From contig CM076261.1 in assembly GCA_038380795.1 (NCBI GenBank), forward strand, positions 31,521,866 through 31,585,865: 64,000 bases of DNA, in the 5' to 3' direction. Below the pieces are notes generated by a model. That model searched no databases. It had not been told where the DNA came from and was given only the letters and a program-made list of their open reading frames with translations. A program made the translations under genes and the position numbers. Below are positions 37,401 through 49,569 of this stretch, one piece after another. Within the stretch, counting starts at the first letter, position 1, and each line of letters starts with the position of its first letter. Source of the stretch: Pyrocephalus nanus (taxonomy: Eukaryota; Chordata; Aves; Passeriformes; Tyrannidae).

Positions 37401-40400
37401 AGCCAAGGTGTTGAAAGTATGAGCTGAAATTCAGATTAAATTTAAAATAAAACCCTACATGTTTTGGTTCTGTAGTCCACATGTGGTGCATTGACAAGAA
37501 GATAAGCAAGAAGCGCGGATGGTGCGGGTAAAGTTCGCTTAAAAATATTGCAAACCCTCAACTGAACTCACAAAAGACTACTTGGCAGTTTTTTGTAGGC
37601 CACAAGAAATCATAAGACATCTTTGCTAGTTCTACTATAGCCACAGTTTTCTAATTTACAGGGAACACCAGGGACTATTATGAAGCCTTATTCTGTTCTT
37701 AAGCAATTAGTGGTGCAAGAAAGCTTGCTGATCTTCAGTGTGACAATCAGATACATGTGCTACTTCTTGTTCACATCTCTGAACAACTACCAGCCCTGCT
37801 GAAGTCTTTCCCAGAGGCCATTCGAACTGTAGTGTTACCCAGAAACCAGAGAGTGCAAACAAGGGGGAAGCAACAGGTGAAGGGGGAGCGAGAGAGAAAG
37901 AAGGTCCATCGTGTAATTGTATGTACAACATATAGTGGTGTGTATGCAAAGATAGAGAGTATGTCATGCCCCTGTATTTAGTGAGTTACAGTACCCTGAT
38001 ATATGACTTAAATGCAAACCCTATACTTCCTGCTGAAACAGCTTTTAGGACTCCTGTCCAGGTGCTACTTTGGAGATATAAGCAGCCAACTCTCCCTGAA
38101 CATCTTCAAAGGCTTTTGTGCACAACTTAGAAAGAAGAAAGTTTTATGTCCCATCACTTATCCTGAGTTTGATATGAAGTGCTACACTTCTTACACTTCT
38201 AAAACTACTGTCAGAAAGATTGAGGGTGTTCAGAAAGAAAATTATTACTCACATCTTTCTGACTGCCTCTGGCCTCATTTCTAAAACTGAGCACATACAT
38301 ACACTGTTGCCTAGTAGTTGCAAAAAAAGCCTACCCAAAACACACTCCTGCCCAGACGTTTCCACCGATCACAGTCAGAAACTCTGGCCAGAACAGTCAG
38401 TGGCATTACATTCTCTAAAAATGACTGATGGTGTCATGCTCTCATTTTGTATCTAGACATCTGTTCAAGCAAAGCCCCATCACATTTCCCTCAGAAAGGT
38501 CAGCAGATCTCATGTTACTGGTTTAAAGATCTTTTCGTGATGTGCTGGATTTTTTTAAATACGTGTATACAGTTTTATATGTATCTTCCTGTAGATGTGC
38601 TACTCAGAACTGCAGCAGTGACAAAGTACACGATGATGTGGTGAAGCTGAAGGACTGCACCTACATAAACACAGAGTTAGTAATTACAGACCTTCTAAAC
38701 CCTCTTGATTTCCCAACTGTAACCACACATGCTTGAAGCCTGTACAGACTGTAATTTTAAGGGGAACTTAGAATGTATTAGTCAAGGCGGAACAGCTGAA
38801 AGTTACACTCCCAAAGATATATAAATCTAGTAATAGGTAATATGGCTATTTTGTAGCTTTTAAAAAGTGTATCTAGAACTTACAGAATGGTGTAATTAAG
38901 GGAACTGGATATCTAAGGACAAACAGGCAACCAGGAGTTCAGTATGAAATTTAACCAAATGAAATCCAAAGTGTAAACTGTGAGCAAAACCCAATCAAGC
39001 GGGTTTACCTTTTCAGAGTTTTCACAGGTCTCTGCTATGAGGAAAGAAATCACCCCACTGCAGAAGGAAGTGATCATAATGATATAGTTACCCTCTCCAA
39101 AATATAAAATAGCACATTTTACAGTTAAGTGTACTACAGTGCAAATAGCAAACTGTCTAAAATCTACTATTGAACTGTGTAGTAGAAAACAATACACTAT
39201 TTATTAGCCTTATTGAAAAACAATGTAACAGATTTGTGGATGTTATATGTACTATGTGGAAAGACAGAATGGCCAGCAGCACTGAACTCACAGCATAGCA
39301 TCTTAATGACATACGTGGCTAATTTTAAAGGTGATTATGGAGAATCGTGCTCTATCCTGTGCCACTTTTGGATCCTATGCAATCGTTAAATATACTAAAA
39401 TAATTATATTTGTGTCATGTGGCTATGACCTAGTCAACAAGGCCTGCAATTTAAATGAATCACTGGGGTACCATGTAAAATCCTGCTTGCTTCAAAGACT
39501 TTTACAAAAGGATGCTGTGTCACTGAAAGAAAAAGCAATACAGGAAGCATCCACAAATACACTGTTCTCAGACTTCAGGAAGAATCTTCATCTACAACCT
39601 TCTTGCTACAAACTGTACCAAGCTTTTCTAATAGAAATCTCTTCAGTTTGTAGATATCCATATGCACTTTGTTTCCCACTGCTAATCTGTAGGTGCTGTA
39701 CAGGTTTAGGCTCACCATTGTGTAGTATGTGGCAAACATCCTTTAACTGATCACAATTGACCATCCCTTCAGTGTTGAGGCTTGGACATGCTTGGAATCT
39801 CTAAGATATAAGGACGAATCTTGTTTTTAAATTGAAGCTGGAGAATTTAGTATCAAACTCAAAGAGCAGCTAACAACATTTCCCATATCTCCTGTAGTTC
39901 AAATGCATTATTTGCAAGAACTGAAGTAATTGTTAATACTGTGCAACATTGCTCCTCAAGCTTTTAAAGTATTTTCTCCTGACTTCATCATCCAACACTT
40001 CAGTTTTATGCTTTTTATTAACAGTGAGACAGTCCAATTTGCTGTTACTGTTTGTTTTTGGTTTTGGTTTTTTTTTCAGGGGAAGATGTGGAAAAAAAAA
40101 CTGAAAAAAAAGATGTTATTTCAAAGCTTTCAATAACATGCATGTCCTTTGTATTTCCTGACTGTGAAGAATTTTTTTTTGTAATATTACTGTACAAGAA
40201 ACATGTTTAAGTCATCAGCATTTGATGAGGCTGGATGTGCCTTTTTCAACGGCCTGCACAGCAGACCAGTCAGGACACATGACTTTTAACAACACATAAT
40301 ATAAGCAACCTTTCATCCCTGACTCTTTACACTTCTTGTCCAGTGTGTTAAAATAAGTAATAATTGGTAATTTCTCCTCTTCAGCTGACATGGGAACACT

Positions 40401-43400
40401 TTACCACTAGTGTGCTGCTAAAACAATCAGCAATCCTATCAATGAAGGTGGTTCTACCACTTATATTACCAGTCAGGAACAAACTTTTCTGAAAATGAAA
40501 GCAATCCTATTCTTATAAAAATCCACTGTTCTGCAAAGAGATAGTTTTCCAGCAGATTGCTTAAAACAAAAATAAACCCCACCTATTAGTACCAGGACTT
40601 TATTTTGAAGGGAATGTGTTCATCTCTTCTATTCAGGTGTAACATCAATCATCTTATAAGTGTTAATAAGGAGCTGCACTGTCTTTCTTTAGCTGATCAA
40701 ACTGAAATTAGGTAATTTCAGCTTTTTTGAAGGCAATTCTGGTACACAAGTTCCTCAACATAGCAGAGAGTACTAAATATTGTCAGTTGTTGCTGAATAT
40801 CCTGCTAAAACACGCAAAATTAACTAAATTTGGGGCATTTCATTGTCCAGCTCCTCTAGAGAGACTCTCGTAAGCAAACTGGTAGGCCATCTCTCATGGG
40901 AAACTCCTCCTTTGACCCACACTACTCCTGTCCGGCTCCCCTGAGAAGAACACCAGCTACTACTGCAGTTTGAGGTCATTCAAAATGTGATCAAGTGTCA
41001 AGTCAAGTGCTATTAGTCCAAACTCATGATTCAGTCAATTTTTAAAGCAGCTCTCTGCATGAAAACTGAGTGTTTCACTGTCATGTAAACACTATTATAG
41101 ACTTGCTTTCTGTTTAGCAAAGACTAAAGCGCTATTACTATGTGCTGTTGTTTTTTACCAAGACAGTACAAGCACTGGGATCTTTGTCAGTTTCCCGCTT
41201 GTAACAGAAACTGGTTACATAAAAGAGACATTTTTATTGCATTATTTTTGATCAGAAAAGTAAGGAAATGCCTGACTAATCAAAAGGAGTATAAAGTTCC
41301 ATTTGCAGAAGTTTAAACAGATTTGCCCAGCTGTTGGAAGCAATTCTTTCAGATTTATTTTTCTCCTGCCAAGACTACCCTGTTAACCATTTTTCACAAA
41401 ATCAATTAATTTTCGTCCTTCACAGCCTCCTCATTCTTCAGCTGGGATACTCCAAGTTCAAGGCCTTTCAAAGTCAAGCAGCTAGGAAAGATGAGCTGAG
41501 CATTCTCTGAGTTACAGGGCAGCTGTACAAAAAAGGAAAACTGGATTTTCAAGTGCCAAAGAATACTTTTAACGTGCAAAACCATAAAAACTACTTTCTC
41601 TGTAACATCACAAGATGGCTTTAACTCTTTCTGTGCAAAACCTCATTTTGACTCTTTTCAAGAGGTTTTAATGTACTTTGTTGGAGTAGGTTATTACTTA
41701 CTCTGTTGCATTACTGTATTACTGAGAGTTCCTGGCATGAGGTAACAACTTGTTCCCTTCATTTGTGCAGAGAATTCAATCACAAAAGAAAATAAAATAC
41801 TTTAGATTTTACTAATTTATTTACTATCAGAAGAAGCAAATATTATTCTATAATTACAAATCAACATGCTTTCAGTAATTAAATAACATGCAGATTTGAC
41901 TTTAAACTGGATCTTCATTTTTCTAAGCCCAAGCAGATGCTGGGAAAAGTCATGCACTATAAAATTGTAGTTCAAAATCAACTGGTCCAAAAGAATGTAG
42001 CTTTCTCTCTCACTTTAATTCAAGTCATAAAAGGTTCTGGCTAACAGTTTAGTGCACTATCCTTTTCAATAATAGGCAGGTGAGGGCGATTAGAACAACA
42101 GATGTTGTTATGATGTTGGTATCTCTCTGAAGCACCTAAAGCCATGTGCTACCACCACTTCAGAGGACTGATTATTCAAAGTACCTTGTATACATTCTTG
42201 AACATCATTAGATTCCTCATGAGCTGTCAATTTTTTTAAAAAAATACATTATACCATCTTACCCTAAAACTATAGGGGACCTGATGATAAAGAATTGATG
42301 GGGGAAAATACCTCCTTATGCTAAATTGTTTTCAATCCTCTACCTTTGGCCATGTATTTCCTCACTGCTCTTCATCTGTTACCACCCAGGATCATATGAC
42401 AAAACAGAACAGAAGATATGAGTGGGTACCTAATCTTCCCAATTCTTAGCTTTTTTACTAGCCTTACTAGGAAATATTTGTGCTGCTGTTTCTTTGCTTA
42501 TTTCATTTATATTCACAGTATGACTAACAGACTATTGACCAATACCATGTATTTATCTCTGATGTAACTATGTTCATGAAATACACCTGTGACACAATAC
42601 TACATATTTTCTCAAGTAGGACGTGAACTCAAGAGGAGAGAGCATGTAAGAAGTACTTGCATCTGAGAAGGAGCTACAAGTAGTGCAGTGTGCTGAAACC
42701 AAATCAGGAAAGAAAGCCCATTCTGCATCTTCTACAAAAATACCACTGCTGTCCCTTTTACAATATATAAAGCTGAGGCTTTGATTCAGTGTGCCCTTGA
42801 AATTACCCCGTTATCTGTACATTTACATTACTATTTCTTCTTTTGCAATTCTAAGATGAATTGCTCCAGTACAGTTTCTATATTGTTCCAGTAGAGTTCC
42901 CATAGCTCCTCCTTCTATTTCCTCCTGTTTACCTTGGACCAAAATATTCTGACTTCCACTAAATCTCATTAGCACTTCTGTAGGAATGTTCTCTGGTTAT
43001 ATCCTATTTGTTATGACCAAGACAAAAAAGCAATTTAATTTCAGGAAAAAAATCAGAACTTTCTGATTAAACTATTTTCTCAAACCTTTTTGCTCATTAG
43101 CAAAGACACAAAAGGATGAGGGAATGGGATCAGGATCAATTAATTTAATGGTAGCTTCAAAAATTATAAATGGGCAGAGCAGGCCCTGTTATTATTCTTT
43201 TTCAGTTACTGCTCTAGAAAAGTTCATCCTTTTTGTTTCAAAAACAAAACAAAAGCCCCAACAACTTTGAGAGAAAAAGAGGTCTTTGAGTTTCAGGCCT
43301 AGTTTTACTTCTGTTTAACTGCCAAAGCTTGTTACAAGCCTTTAGAGAGAAAGAATTGTGAACAAAATAAGTTAGATATTATTGCAAAGCTGAAACCTCC

Positions 43401-44700
43401 TTTTTTTAATGTGTCACACATATTCCTGATTCCTTTATTGAAAGATACTCAGTTGAACAAACTGGAGATGTTGTTTGATGATTATCAGTAATGAGTTCAA
43501 CATTTCCTCAAAAGAAAAGAAAAAATCCTACCTGACCCTACAATTAATTTTAATATATCATATATAGGGCACAATTTAGATACCCCTGCAAACGGAAATG
43601 CGTAGGTGACCCCACCCCTGGAGAGACACAATTACACCCCTGGGGATCCATTCACCCACACTCACCCAGTTAGGTGGCCGTGCCTGAATATGCTGTTCTA
43701 CAACAGACAACCAGAGGTGTTTCCTGTATTTCATCTCACATTGACACACATATTAGAAAAACATCCACATAAATGTTCAAATATAACTAGAAGAAACCAA
43801 ATCCAAAGCCATTATGAAATGCTCACTTTCGATCCTTGTAATTCCTTAAATTTGCCTCTATATTCCGGAATTTTGTTAACTAACTTCTGAATAAATTCTA
43901 TTTTTACATACATGACAAAAATACTTTTTTGCAATATCAAGCATTTCATTAAAACAATTTTAGAGCCAACACTTTTATTAGAATCCAGACTATGAAAAGA
44001 CCATGTGGACTTTAAGACAGAGATTATAAACTCTGTCATGGCCAAACATCAATAACATCAACTTTTAAAATACCTATTTTAAAATCTGTTTAGCTAACAT
44101 GCATTTATTTCATAGGAATGTGCTGGATCATATTTGAGAAAATAGTATTTGTTAAACTGTTATCAAGTTTTAGATCCAACTGCTTTTTTCTTGTCCTGAC
44201 CATTGGTTTTATGAAGCTAATTAAGTTAAAAGCTAAACTTAGAAACACGGGCACACCTCAAAGGGACACAGCACCATATCTCACAGAAATGAGTTACAGT
44301 TCTGTCAGTAGCGTGGCTCCAACTAAACTATTTCTGTGCCTGACATTTTGAGGCTTGTAAGTTGCCCCATGGTTGTGAAAAGTGACTAGGTAGGAACCAC
44401 ACAGTATTTTCTTCCCTTTAGCTTTAGTTTAAGAAATACCTAAGAGCTATACAATTTAACCTCTATGCAAACATTAAGACTCTTATTTTTCTCCTAAGAA
44501 GCCTTATGTTAGCTTTAGAGGCAAAACCCTCAAGAAGCAGATGATCTTTTACAGTGCAGAGAAAACTAATCTCAGGCTGAGCACTCGGGAGCACACACAC
44601 ATTAATTACATGAAGCCTCAGTCCTTACTGCTCTGCACGAGAACATCACAAGCAATGTACAGTACCTGTCATCTTGTCCCAGATCCTCACTGTCTGGCAT
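24928..44700 (-). CDS. RETREG1: RETREG1 (FAM134B) short isoform, ER-phagy receptor, complete, seven exons
   Basis: Joined exons, minus strand: 44700-44666, 34963-34837, 32947-32863, 31686-31549, 29769-29705, 28563-28437 and 25439-24928. The total is 1,089 nt, or 362 aa plus stop (human isoform 2 is 356). Phases 2,0,1,1,0,1 all match and every junction is GT/AG. Aa 55-100 form the second membrane hairpin of the reticulon-homology domain (hydrophobic run from FCLLVCS to LLCAFLCPF). Next comes an amphipathic [18 protein letters not shown] segment, an acidic/Ser-rich tail, and the LC3-interacting region FELL at aa 320-323 inside [15 protein letters not shown]. The C-terminus is [12 protein letters not shown]. 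Known role: it sits in the ER membrane, curves it, and binds LC3/GABARAP to send ER fragments to autophagy. The short form lacks the first hairpin. No stops or frameshifts are seen. Confidence 0.95.
26455..27616 (+). mobile_element. CR1 LINE, 3' third including reverse-transcriptase end
   Basis: The frame from 26500 reads [20 protein letters not shown] and GTVRWVENC, the CR1 reverse-transcriptase C-terminal region (family form YLDFSKAFDTVSH). The frame from 26749 continues with [32 protein letters not shown] and later FPLYSA. It ends near 27616 with ACAATTCTGTGATCAT. Several frame shifts mean it is inactive. It lies antisense in a RETREG1 intron. Confidence 0.9.
28120..28135 (+). repeat. Short telomere-like repeat
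   Basis: TTTAGGGTTAGGGTTA: two and a half TTAGGG units in a RETREG1 intron. Too short to call a true interstitial telomere. Confidence 0.7.
28437..28563 (-). CDS. RETREG1: RETREG1 exon 8
   Basis: The acceptor is TTTTTTCCATGTAG before 28563; the donor is GTATGT after 28437. It encodes [20 protein letters not shown], then [15 protein letters not shown]. This is the best conserved part of the cytosolic tail. 127 nt, phase 0 to phase 1. Confidence 0.96.
29705..29769 (-). CDS. RETREG1: RETREG1 exon 7
   Basis: The acceptor is TTTTTTCTTTCAG before 29769; the donor is GTGACT after 29705. It encodes [21 protein letters not shown]. 65 nt, phase 1 to phase 0. The [13 protein letters not shown] block is the family signature. 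Confidence 0.94.
31549..31686 (-). CDS. RETREG1: RETREG1 exon 6 (hairpin end and amphipathic helix)
   Basis: The acceptor is TTTTTATCACAG before 31686; the donor is GTGAGT after 31549. It encodes [17 protein letters not shown], then [19 protein letters not shown]. 138 nt, phase 1 to phase 1. A second AG at 31656-31655 is a decoy: using it would break the phase with exon 5. Confidence 0.95.
32090..32740 (-). mobile_element. CR1 LINE fragment filling much of a RETREG1 intron
   Basis: Minus-strand frames read CR1 ORF2 end peptides: [39 protein letters not shown] and [18 protein letters not shown], in CR1 order. Frames are broken. Same orientation as RETREG1, ending about 120 bp from the exon 5 donor. 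Confidence 0.92.
32863..32947 (-). CDS. RETREG1: RETREG1 exon 5 (first half of the second membrane hairpin)
   Basis: The acceptor is TGTTTTTACCAG before 32947; the donor is GTAAGT after 32863. It encodes [18 protein letters not shown] and [10 protein letters not shown], a hydrophobic hairpin arm. 85 nt, phase 0 to phase 1. It is too short for an ORF scan but matches the family at nearly every residue. Confidence 0.95.
34837..34963 (-). CDS. RETREG1: RETREG1 exon 4 of the long form (aa 12-54 of the short form)
   Basis: The acceptor is TTTGTTTTACTCAG before 34963; the donor is GTAAGC after 34837. It encodes [19 protein letters not shown], then a conserved [15 protein letters not shown] helix and QNPGK. 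127 nt, phase 2 to phase 0. Several residues differ from the mammalian form (REDYRS, SETL), which is ordinary divergence. Confidence 0.95.
35144..35165 (+). repeat. A-run of 22
   Basis: Homopolymer A in a RETREG1 intron. The sequence before it is not recognisable as a retrocopy, so it is listed as simple repeat. Confidence 0.9.
36190..36350. promoter_or_regulatory. GC-richer patch with CTCF-like site
   Basis: A short block with several CpGs in otherwise AT-rich intron. CCACCAGGTGGTG at 36241-36253 differs by two bases from the CTCF core CCACCAGGGGGCG. Function is inference only. Confidence 0.3.
40050..40076 (+). repeat. G/T low-complexity tract
   Basis: TTTGG-type units, all G and T, the same class as 23033-23080. 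Confidence 0.7.
44666..44700 (-). CDS. RETREG1: RETREG1 alternative first coding exon (short isoform start)
   Basis: ATG at 44700-44698 opens [11 protein letters not shown] and a split Ser codon, AG|GTACTG (donor GT at 44665-44664). This matches the form of the human isoform 2 start (MPEGEDFGPGK then SWEVINS): 11 residues, acidic, phase 2. The join gives Ser12-Trp13 with exon 34963-34837. Position -3 is G. Confidence 0.85.
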
Positions 44701-47204
44701 TTCAGACGTAAAAAGGAATTCTCTCTCTCTTTCTACCAATCTAGTTAATCCAAGCCACGATCTTCTAGTCTGTTTTGTGTTTTAGGAGCCACCACCTGGG
44801 CACCTGTCCTGCTCTCCACCAGGAAGAATGCTCCTTGCTCAGAGAGCAAATGTTTACAAGACATCCTAAGTGCCTGCTGGTCTTGAATGAAGTTCAGAGC
44901 GGTCAGCTTTGATTGGCCACAGCTATAAATAAACAAGTCGTGACTCACCTCACACACTATGACAGGGTGTTTAGTGGCAAGCACAGCCAAAAGCCAAACA
45001 GTTTGTTTTCCTTCTGGTCATGTGAGGGAGAATCACCACCCAGTTAGTACATTTTATTTTTCTGCTTCCACTGGAAATCTTCCTCAACATCTGCCACTTT
45101 TCTCAGTTGTAAGTAAGCAGCAACCAAAATGATAGGAAGCTTAATGACACAAACTTTTTAAAGTGACAGGCTTAAAAATATGAGCACAAAAAGCTTACTC
45201 TTAAGTATAAAAAAAATCCCTTTTTTCCTCCCCAGGAAGTGTCAGTCACAAGCTGTCAGAAGCAGCAAAATTATTCTCTAATGACTAAATTCACAGATTA
45301 AAAAAAATCCATAATTGGTAATTTTTAAAAATAAGTAATAGGAAGATAAGTTTTCAATAATGATTAATTGCATTGGTTTTAAATTCTGATTCCAAGCTCA
45401 TCTGCCACAAGCAATCTTAGCTATCATAGGGATACCAGCAAATTCTGCCGCAAGAGTCCTCAAAAATGAAAGTATGCTGACAGAGATTTTCTGCCAAAAT
45501 ACTTTGATTACTTCTGCGAACAACCTAAGGTGAATTGACATCCGGATTTCCTCCTATGGTGTTTTGCTGCATGCACGACAGGGATTCTGTCACTCCAGCT
45601 ACATCTCTATTAATTTTCAACACCCTAGCAACCTTATCTGTGCTCGTGAAGCTCTGTCACACAGTCCAAGACTCCAAGGATCTCATATGTACATTGTTCA
45701 GCACATTGCTCAGCACTGCTTCCTTCTTTCATTAAAACAGGTTGATATATTACATCCAGAGATCTTCACATAGAAATCTTTATTTCTAGGAAGGAATCCA
45801 GCAAGATTTACACCTGCCTCTTCGTCATGAGACAGTAGGAATTGTCCTGGGGATGTCACATATTAAAAATAAATTTAAAAGAAATATGCAAAGCTGGGAA
45901 AAAAGTTATGTCATATATTTTTGATTTGGTAAGCTCTATTTGGTGCATTGTGAATAATATATCATTTCTGGAAAGCTGCTTAACTTTCAAAACTATAAAG
46001 GATTCTATCCTTTCTTTTTTTTTTTTAAGATAAATGTCTTCAAAAGATCGATCGAAAAAAAGAACAGGAACAAATCATACAATGCAATATATATGTAAGT
46101 ATTCATTCCTGCCGTACAACTGAGACTTTCCATGATCGCCCATACCTTCATATTCCAATACAGTCCTCTTTTTCTTTCCTTTTTCTAATTCCGATGGTTA
46201 TAGCTGAAATGAGTAAGAGCTGAATTTTCTTCAAGCTTACCCTGAAACAACACAGCCCCTAAATTCAAAAATCCTAATTAATAAAATGATTTTATATGAG
46301 AGCTTCATGTTCAGATCAAAGTTCTGAAGTCTTCCAATTGGGAAAAGAAGGAAAAGAAATAACTGAAGTCTGCAAACACATAAAAGCATCGTTCAAAATT
46401 TAAATGTGGCAACAAAAATGATAGCAAACAAAATTAAACTCCTTGTGCAACTTGGGTTGTTTTTGTTTAATATGCATTGCAATACTCTTACATACCCACA
46501 TATATTTACTACATAAAATGCCTTTTACAGAATATTTAATTTTAATGCATTTGATGATCACACTCAGAAGCTGAAAAGCTTTCAGTATCATGTCTGTCCC
46601 TGTATGTCAGTCTTAGAACATGATGAACTCTAAACTCTTCAAGTACAGCTCTGGACTGTTCATTTCTCTGTCACACTCTGTACACAGCAGGAAAATGGTT
46701 CACTGTTTACTTTTACAATTCCTTAGAACTCTTCCCAGCCCTCAGTGAGATAAGGAGGATAATATCACCTTATTTACTTATTCGCAAGCAAGACCTGGAA
46801 AGATTAGGTTCAAAACTGTCTACTAAATGAGTACCTATCTAAAATGTCAAGGACCTGTTTGCTCGGAAGTAAAGCATTTATAAAATACTTTCTAAAACTT
46901 CAGTACTCAAAGACTAATTTCTAATGGCATCAATGCTCATCACTTTTGCAAATTAGACTTCAGAACAGCCTGAGCGCCTAATTAGCAAAACTGCAATCAC
47001 ACTTAAGTATTTTTCCCGGTAACACAAAGAGGACTACCTAAAAAATTAATCTCATTTTTTTAAATCATTTTGAATTCTTCTGCACCCAAGGGAATAAGAG
47101 CTTGTATTGGCCCATCTGGAGTCTTCCAGCAGATCGGGCTTCAGACTATTTCACAGCTGCATGAGATGGAATGACCTCTCCAAGAACACTTGGGTGGAAC
47201 AGTA

Positions 47205-47300
47205 GGAGGTGAACAAACATACTGTACTGAATCAGGCCAAAGGGCTTCTGGCATGTCCTCCTGTGTCCAAAAGCACAGCCAAGGGAATAATGCATTGCTG
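47205..47300 (-). mobile_element. Old CR1 3' terminus relic
   Basis: TACTGAATCAGGCCAAAGGG followed by a CTTCTGGCATGTCCTCCTGT segment resembles the reverse complement of the ancient CR1 end (TACTGGGTCAGACCAAAGG, then the CATCTAGCCCAGTATCCTGT type). Strongly diverged. Confidence 0.45.
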
Positions 47301-47452
47301 CCTCCTACAGATAATCTTCCAGACTCCCAACTTGTGAAGTTTTGCACCAGCAGTGATGTCTATTTTTTTAGCTCTGGGTGGATTTCTGTCCTGTGATAAC
47401 ACCTATAACATCTTGTAGCAAGGACATCTGCAGGTTAACTGCATACTGCTTG

Positions 47453-47570
47453 AAAAAAAACAAACAAAAAAACACAAAAACCAAAACACACCCCAAACAA
47501 ACAAGCAAAACCAACCAAAACCACAAACAAACAAACAAAAAACCCCAACCCACCACCAAACCCCACACAA
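47453..47570 (+). repeat. A/C-only low-complexity tract, 118 bp
   Basis: Only A and C apart from one G at 47505. Built of AAAC, AACC and AACA units with no fixed period. The minus strand is G/T-only. Confidence 0.9.
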
Positions 47571-48214
47571 TTTTGTTTGCTCTGATCTAGCCACTTCAAC
47601 TCGTTTCTAAGAAGTATTATACTATAACAGGTAGATGACAGTTAACTCTGTAGCTTTTCACAGCAATTTATCATTTTTGGAGACCATTATCATATTCTCT
47701 GCAAAATTAAAAGGTGAAGCTGCTTAGAAAAAAGAACTCACCATTTTTAGCATTGATAAAAATCAGTTTTAAACTTTTTCAATACGGAAAACTCAAAGTC
47801 ACTAGAAGTGACAGAACTGAGGAAGGGAAAGCTTTTTCCCTACCCATGATGTTTTTCAAGGACGTTCTTACTTCCTTGCTTAGCTGCAGCTGAGCACTGC
47901 ATTCTGAACTGCAGTGGACTTCAGTCAGTCCCCTCTGTTCTTTTTCTTTGTTGCTACCTCTGAGGCCCCAATTCACATGATTAATCTGTGCTCCTCTCAG
48001 CAACATCTTTGTCGAAGCTGCTATCTTCCAGGCTTGCTATGTCTCTCTCACTTCTCATATGCAGCATTTTCTGAAATTTTCCCTCCCCTTGACTCCGTTG
48101 GTTCCTTAACAGAAAGAACAACCTCTTCCACCTTATCATGAGTTCCTCTCCTCAGCCTTATTTCTTCTGAAATTAACATGAAAATGCCTGACTTTATAAT
48201 CAAGAGAAAGAAGG

Positions 48215-48420
48215 TTCCATTGACAGTGTCCTGCTCTTGGTCAGCTCATTCAGCTTTAAAAGCCCTATTTTGCTCATCTGTTTCATACATGCAAGCTTTT
48301 GCATGTCCTCAAACATCCTGACTTTTCTTTTGCAAACTCTTCCTATTTTCACTATAACCAATTTAAGGTGTAAGAGACCAGGAATGTACACAGTTACTCC
48401 CAGTGTGGGCATACTATTAT
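48215..48420 (-). mobile_element. Possible very old CR1/L3-type relic
   Basis: Segments such as TGTAAGAGACCAGGAATGTA and CAGTGTGGGCATACTATTAT recall the reverse complement of old CR1 sequence (GACCAGAAATGGACACAG, then ATGTGGGC-type). The resemblance is limited. Confidence 0.35.
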
Positions 48421-49324
48421 TTTCATGTTTTGACTCTTTTTGTGAGTTGTTCCTTATGCTCTGTTGGTTGTTGTTATTTTCACGTTTGGCTTTCCAGAGA
48501 ACCTTGTCTTCCTTATGTAATTTGGATAACCTAAAGAATCAATGTTTCTTACTTCTGTTCATCTCCATGGCCCTGTTTTCACTTAAGCAGACCTCTTCTA
48601 GACCTTTCTCAAAACTTGCTTGAGAGCTGTTGAGTAACAGCTCTTTACTGCCAGGTATTAAGACATCCCAAAAGATGTGCTGGCATCCAGATCAGATGCC
48701 AGTCTGACATATTGCTTGCTCAGGGAATCTTACCAGTTTTGCTCTTGCCAAGTACAGATTTGGACTAACATATATTCCCCAAAGAGTATGGACATCTGTG
48801 TGAAATTTTCCTTTTACAGGCAGGCACCAAAGACTGCAGAAGTCTCCAGCAAAAGAAAGGAAATAAAAGCTATGTTCTTACCAAAGACAAGGAAGCAACC
48901 TTACTGAATAGTTGAAAGGATTGGAATTAGTGTCACATGCACTGCTGTACACACTCAGATACTGAAGATGCTCCAGGGTTTTAGGAGGTAGGTGAAAGGC
49001 AGAGTGTTTTCCACATGGAGTGCAAGGAGTTCATCTGGCATTGCATGGTAGATGATGTGTCTCACCCAGGCTGCAAGCTTTCAAAGATTTTAATTAGTCA
49101 GCCCGTGGCACATTTAGCTGGTCAACCACTCCAGAACTATTAACAATCACTACTGCCTTCTATGTCTCTCCTCATCTAAAAAGAGGTAAGATGGTGCTTT
49201 CAATGTATAACCCTGTTCTAATTATTCAGTTATGAACAAGACTCACTTCTAATAATGTGGACGAAAAAATAATGAACACCCTGCTGTACACCCTAAGATA
49301 CCCTAAATATCCTCAACTGATAGC

Positions 49325-49342
49325 AAAAAAAAAAAAAAAAAA
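49325..49342 (+). repeat. A-run of 18
   Basis: Homopolymer A about 0.2 kb before the CR1 copy. No retrocopy is recognised next to it. Confidence 0.85.
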
Positions 49343-49569
49343 GTTAAAAAAAATCATCACACTCCAAAAAGAACACGTAGTTTAGCTTGTAGATGGTTTA
49401 TGCTGATGTTATTTTCAGCAAGAGCATGGGTTTAAAAATTACCATCACTGTCAAAGGCATGTTTAGGATGAAAACTAATTTGAAGTCCCTTTTAACACTA
49501 CTGAAAAAATCATACTAATAACATATATAAAGTATCCCATTTATAAGCAACATGTTACTGTAATTGGCT

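Larger units (their letters stand above)
34964..44665 (-). other. RETREG1: RETREG1 intron between the short-form first exon and exon 4
   Basis: 9.7 kb. It contains an A-run of 22 (35144-35165), a small GC-richer patch with a CTCF-like site (36190-36350), a hairpin (36612-36629) and a G/T run (40050-40076). I see no coding exon in it. Reading frames up to 139 codons (for example 39331-39750 plus) have no recognisable protein. Confidence 0.75.

Noticed and set aside
47368..47594. Hydrophobic Phe/Trp/Leu/Val-rich frames resembling membrane proteins (also 54382-54655)
   Set aside because: They are translations of G/T-only low-complexity tracts.
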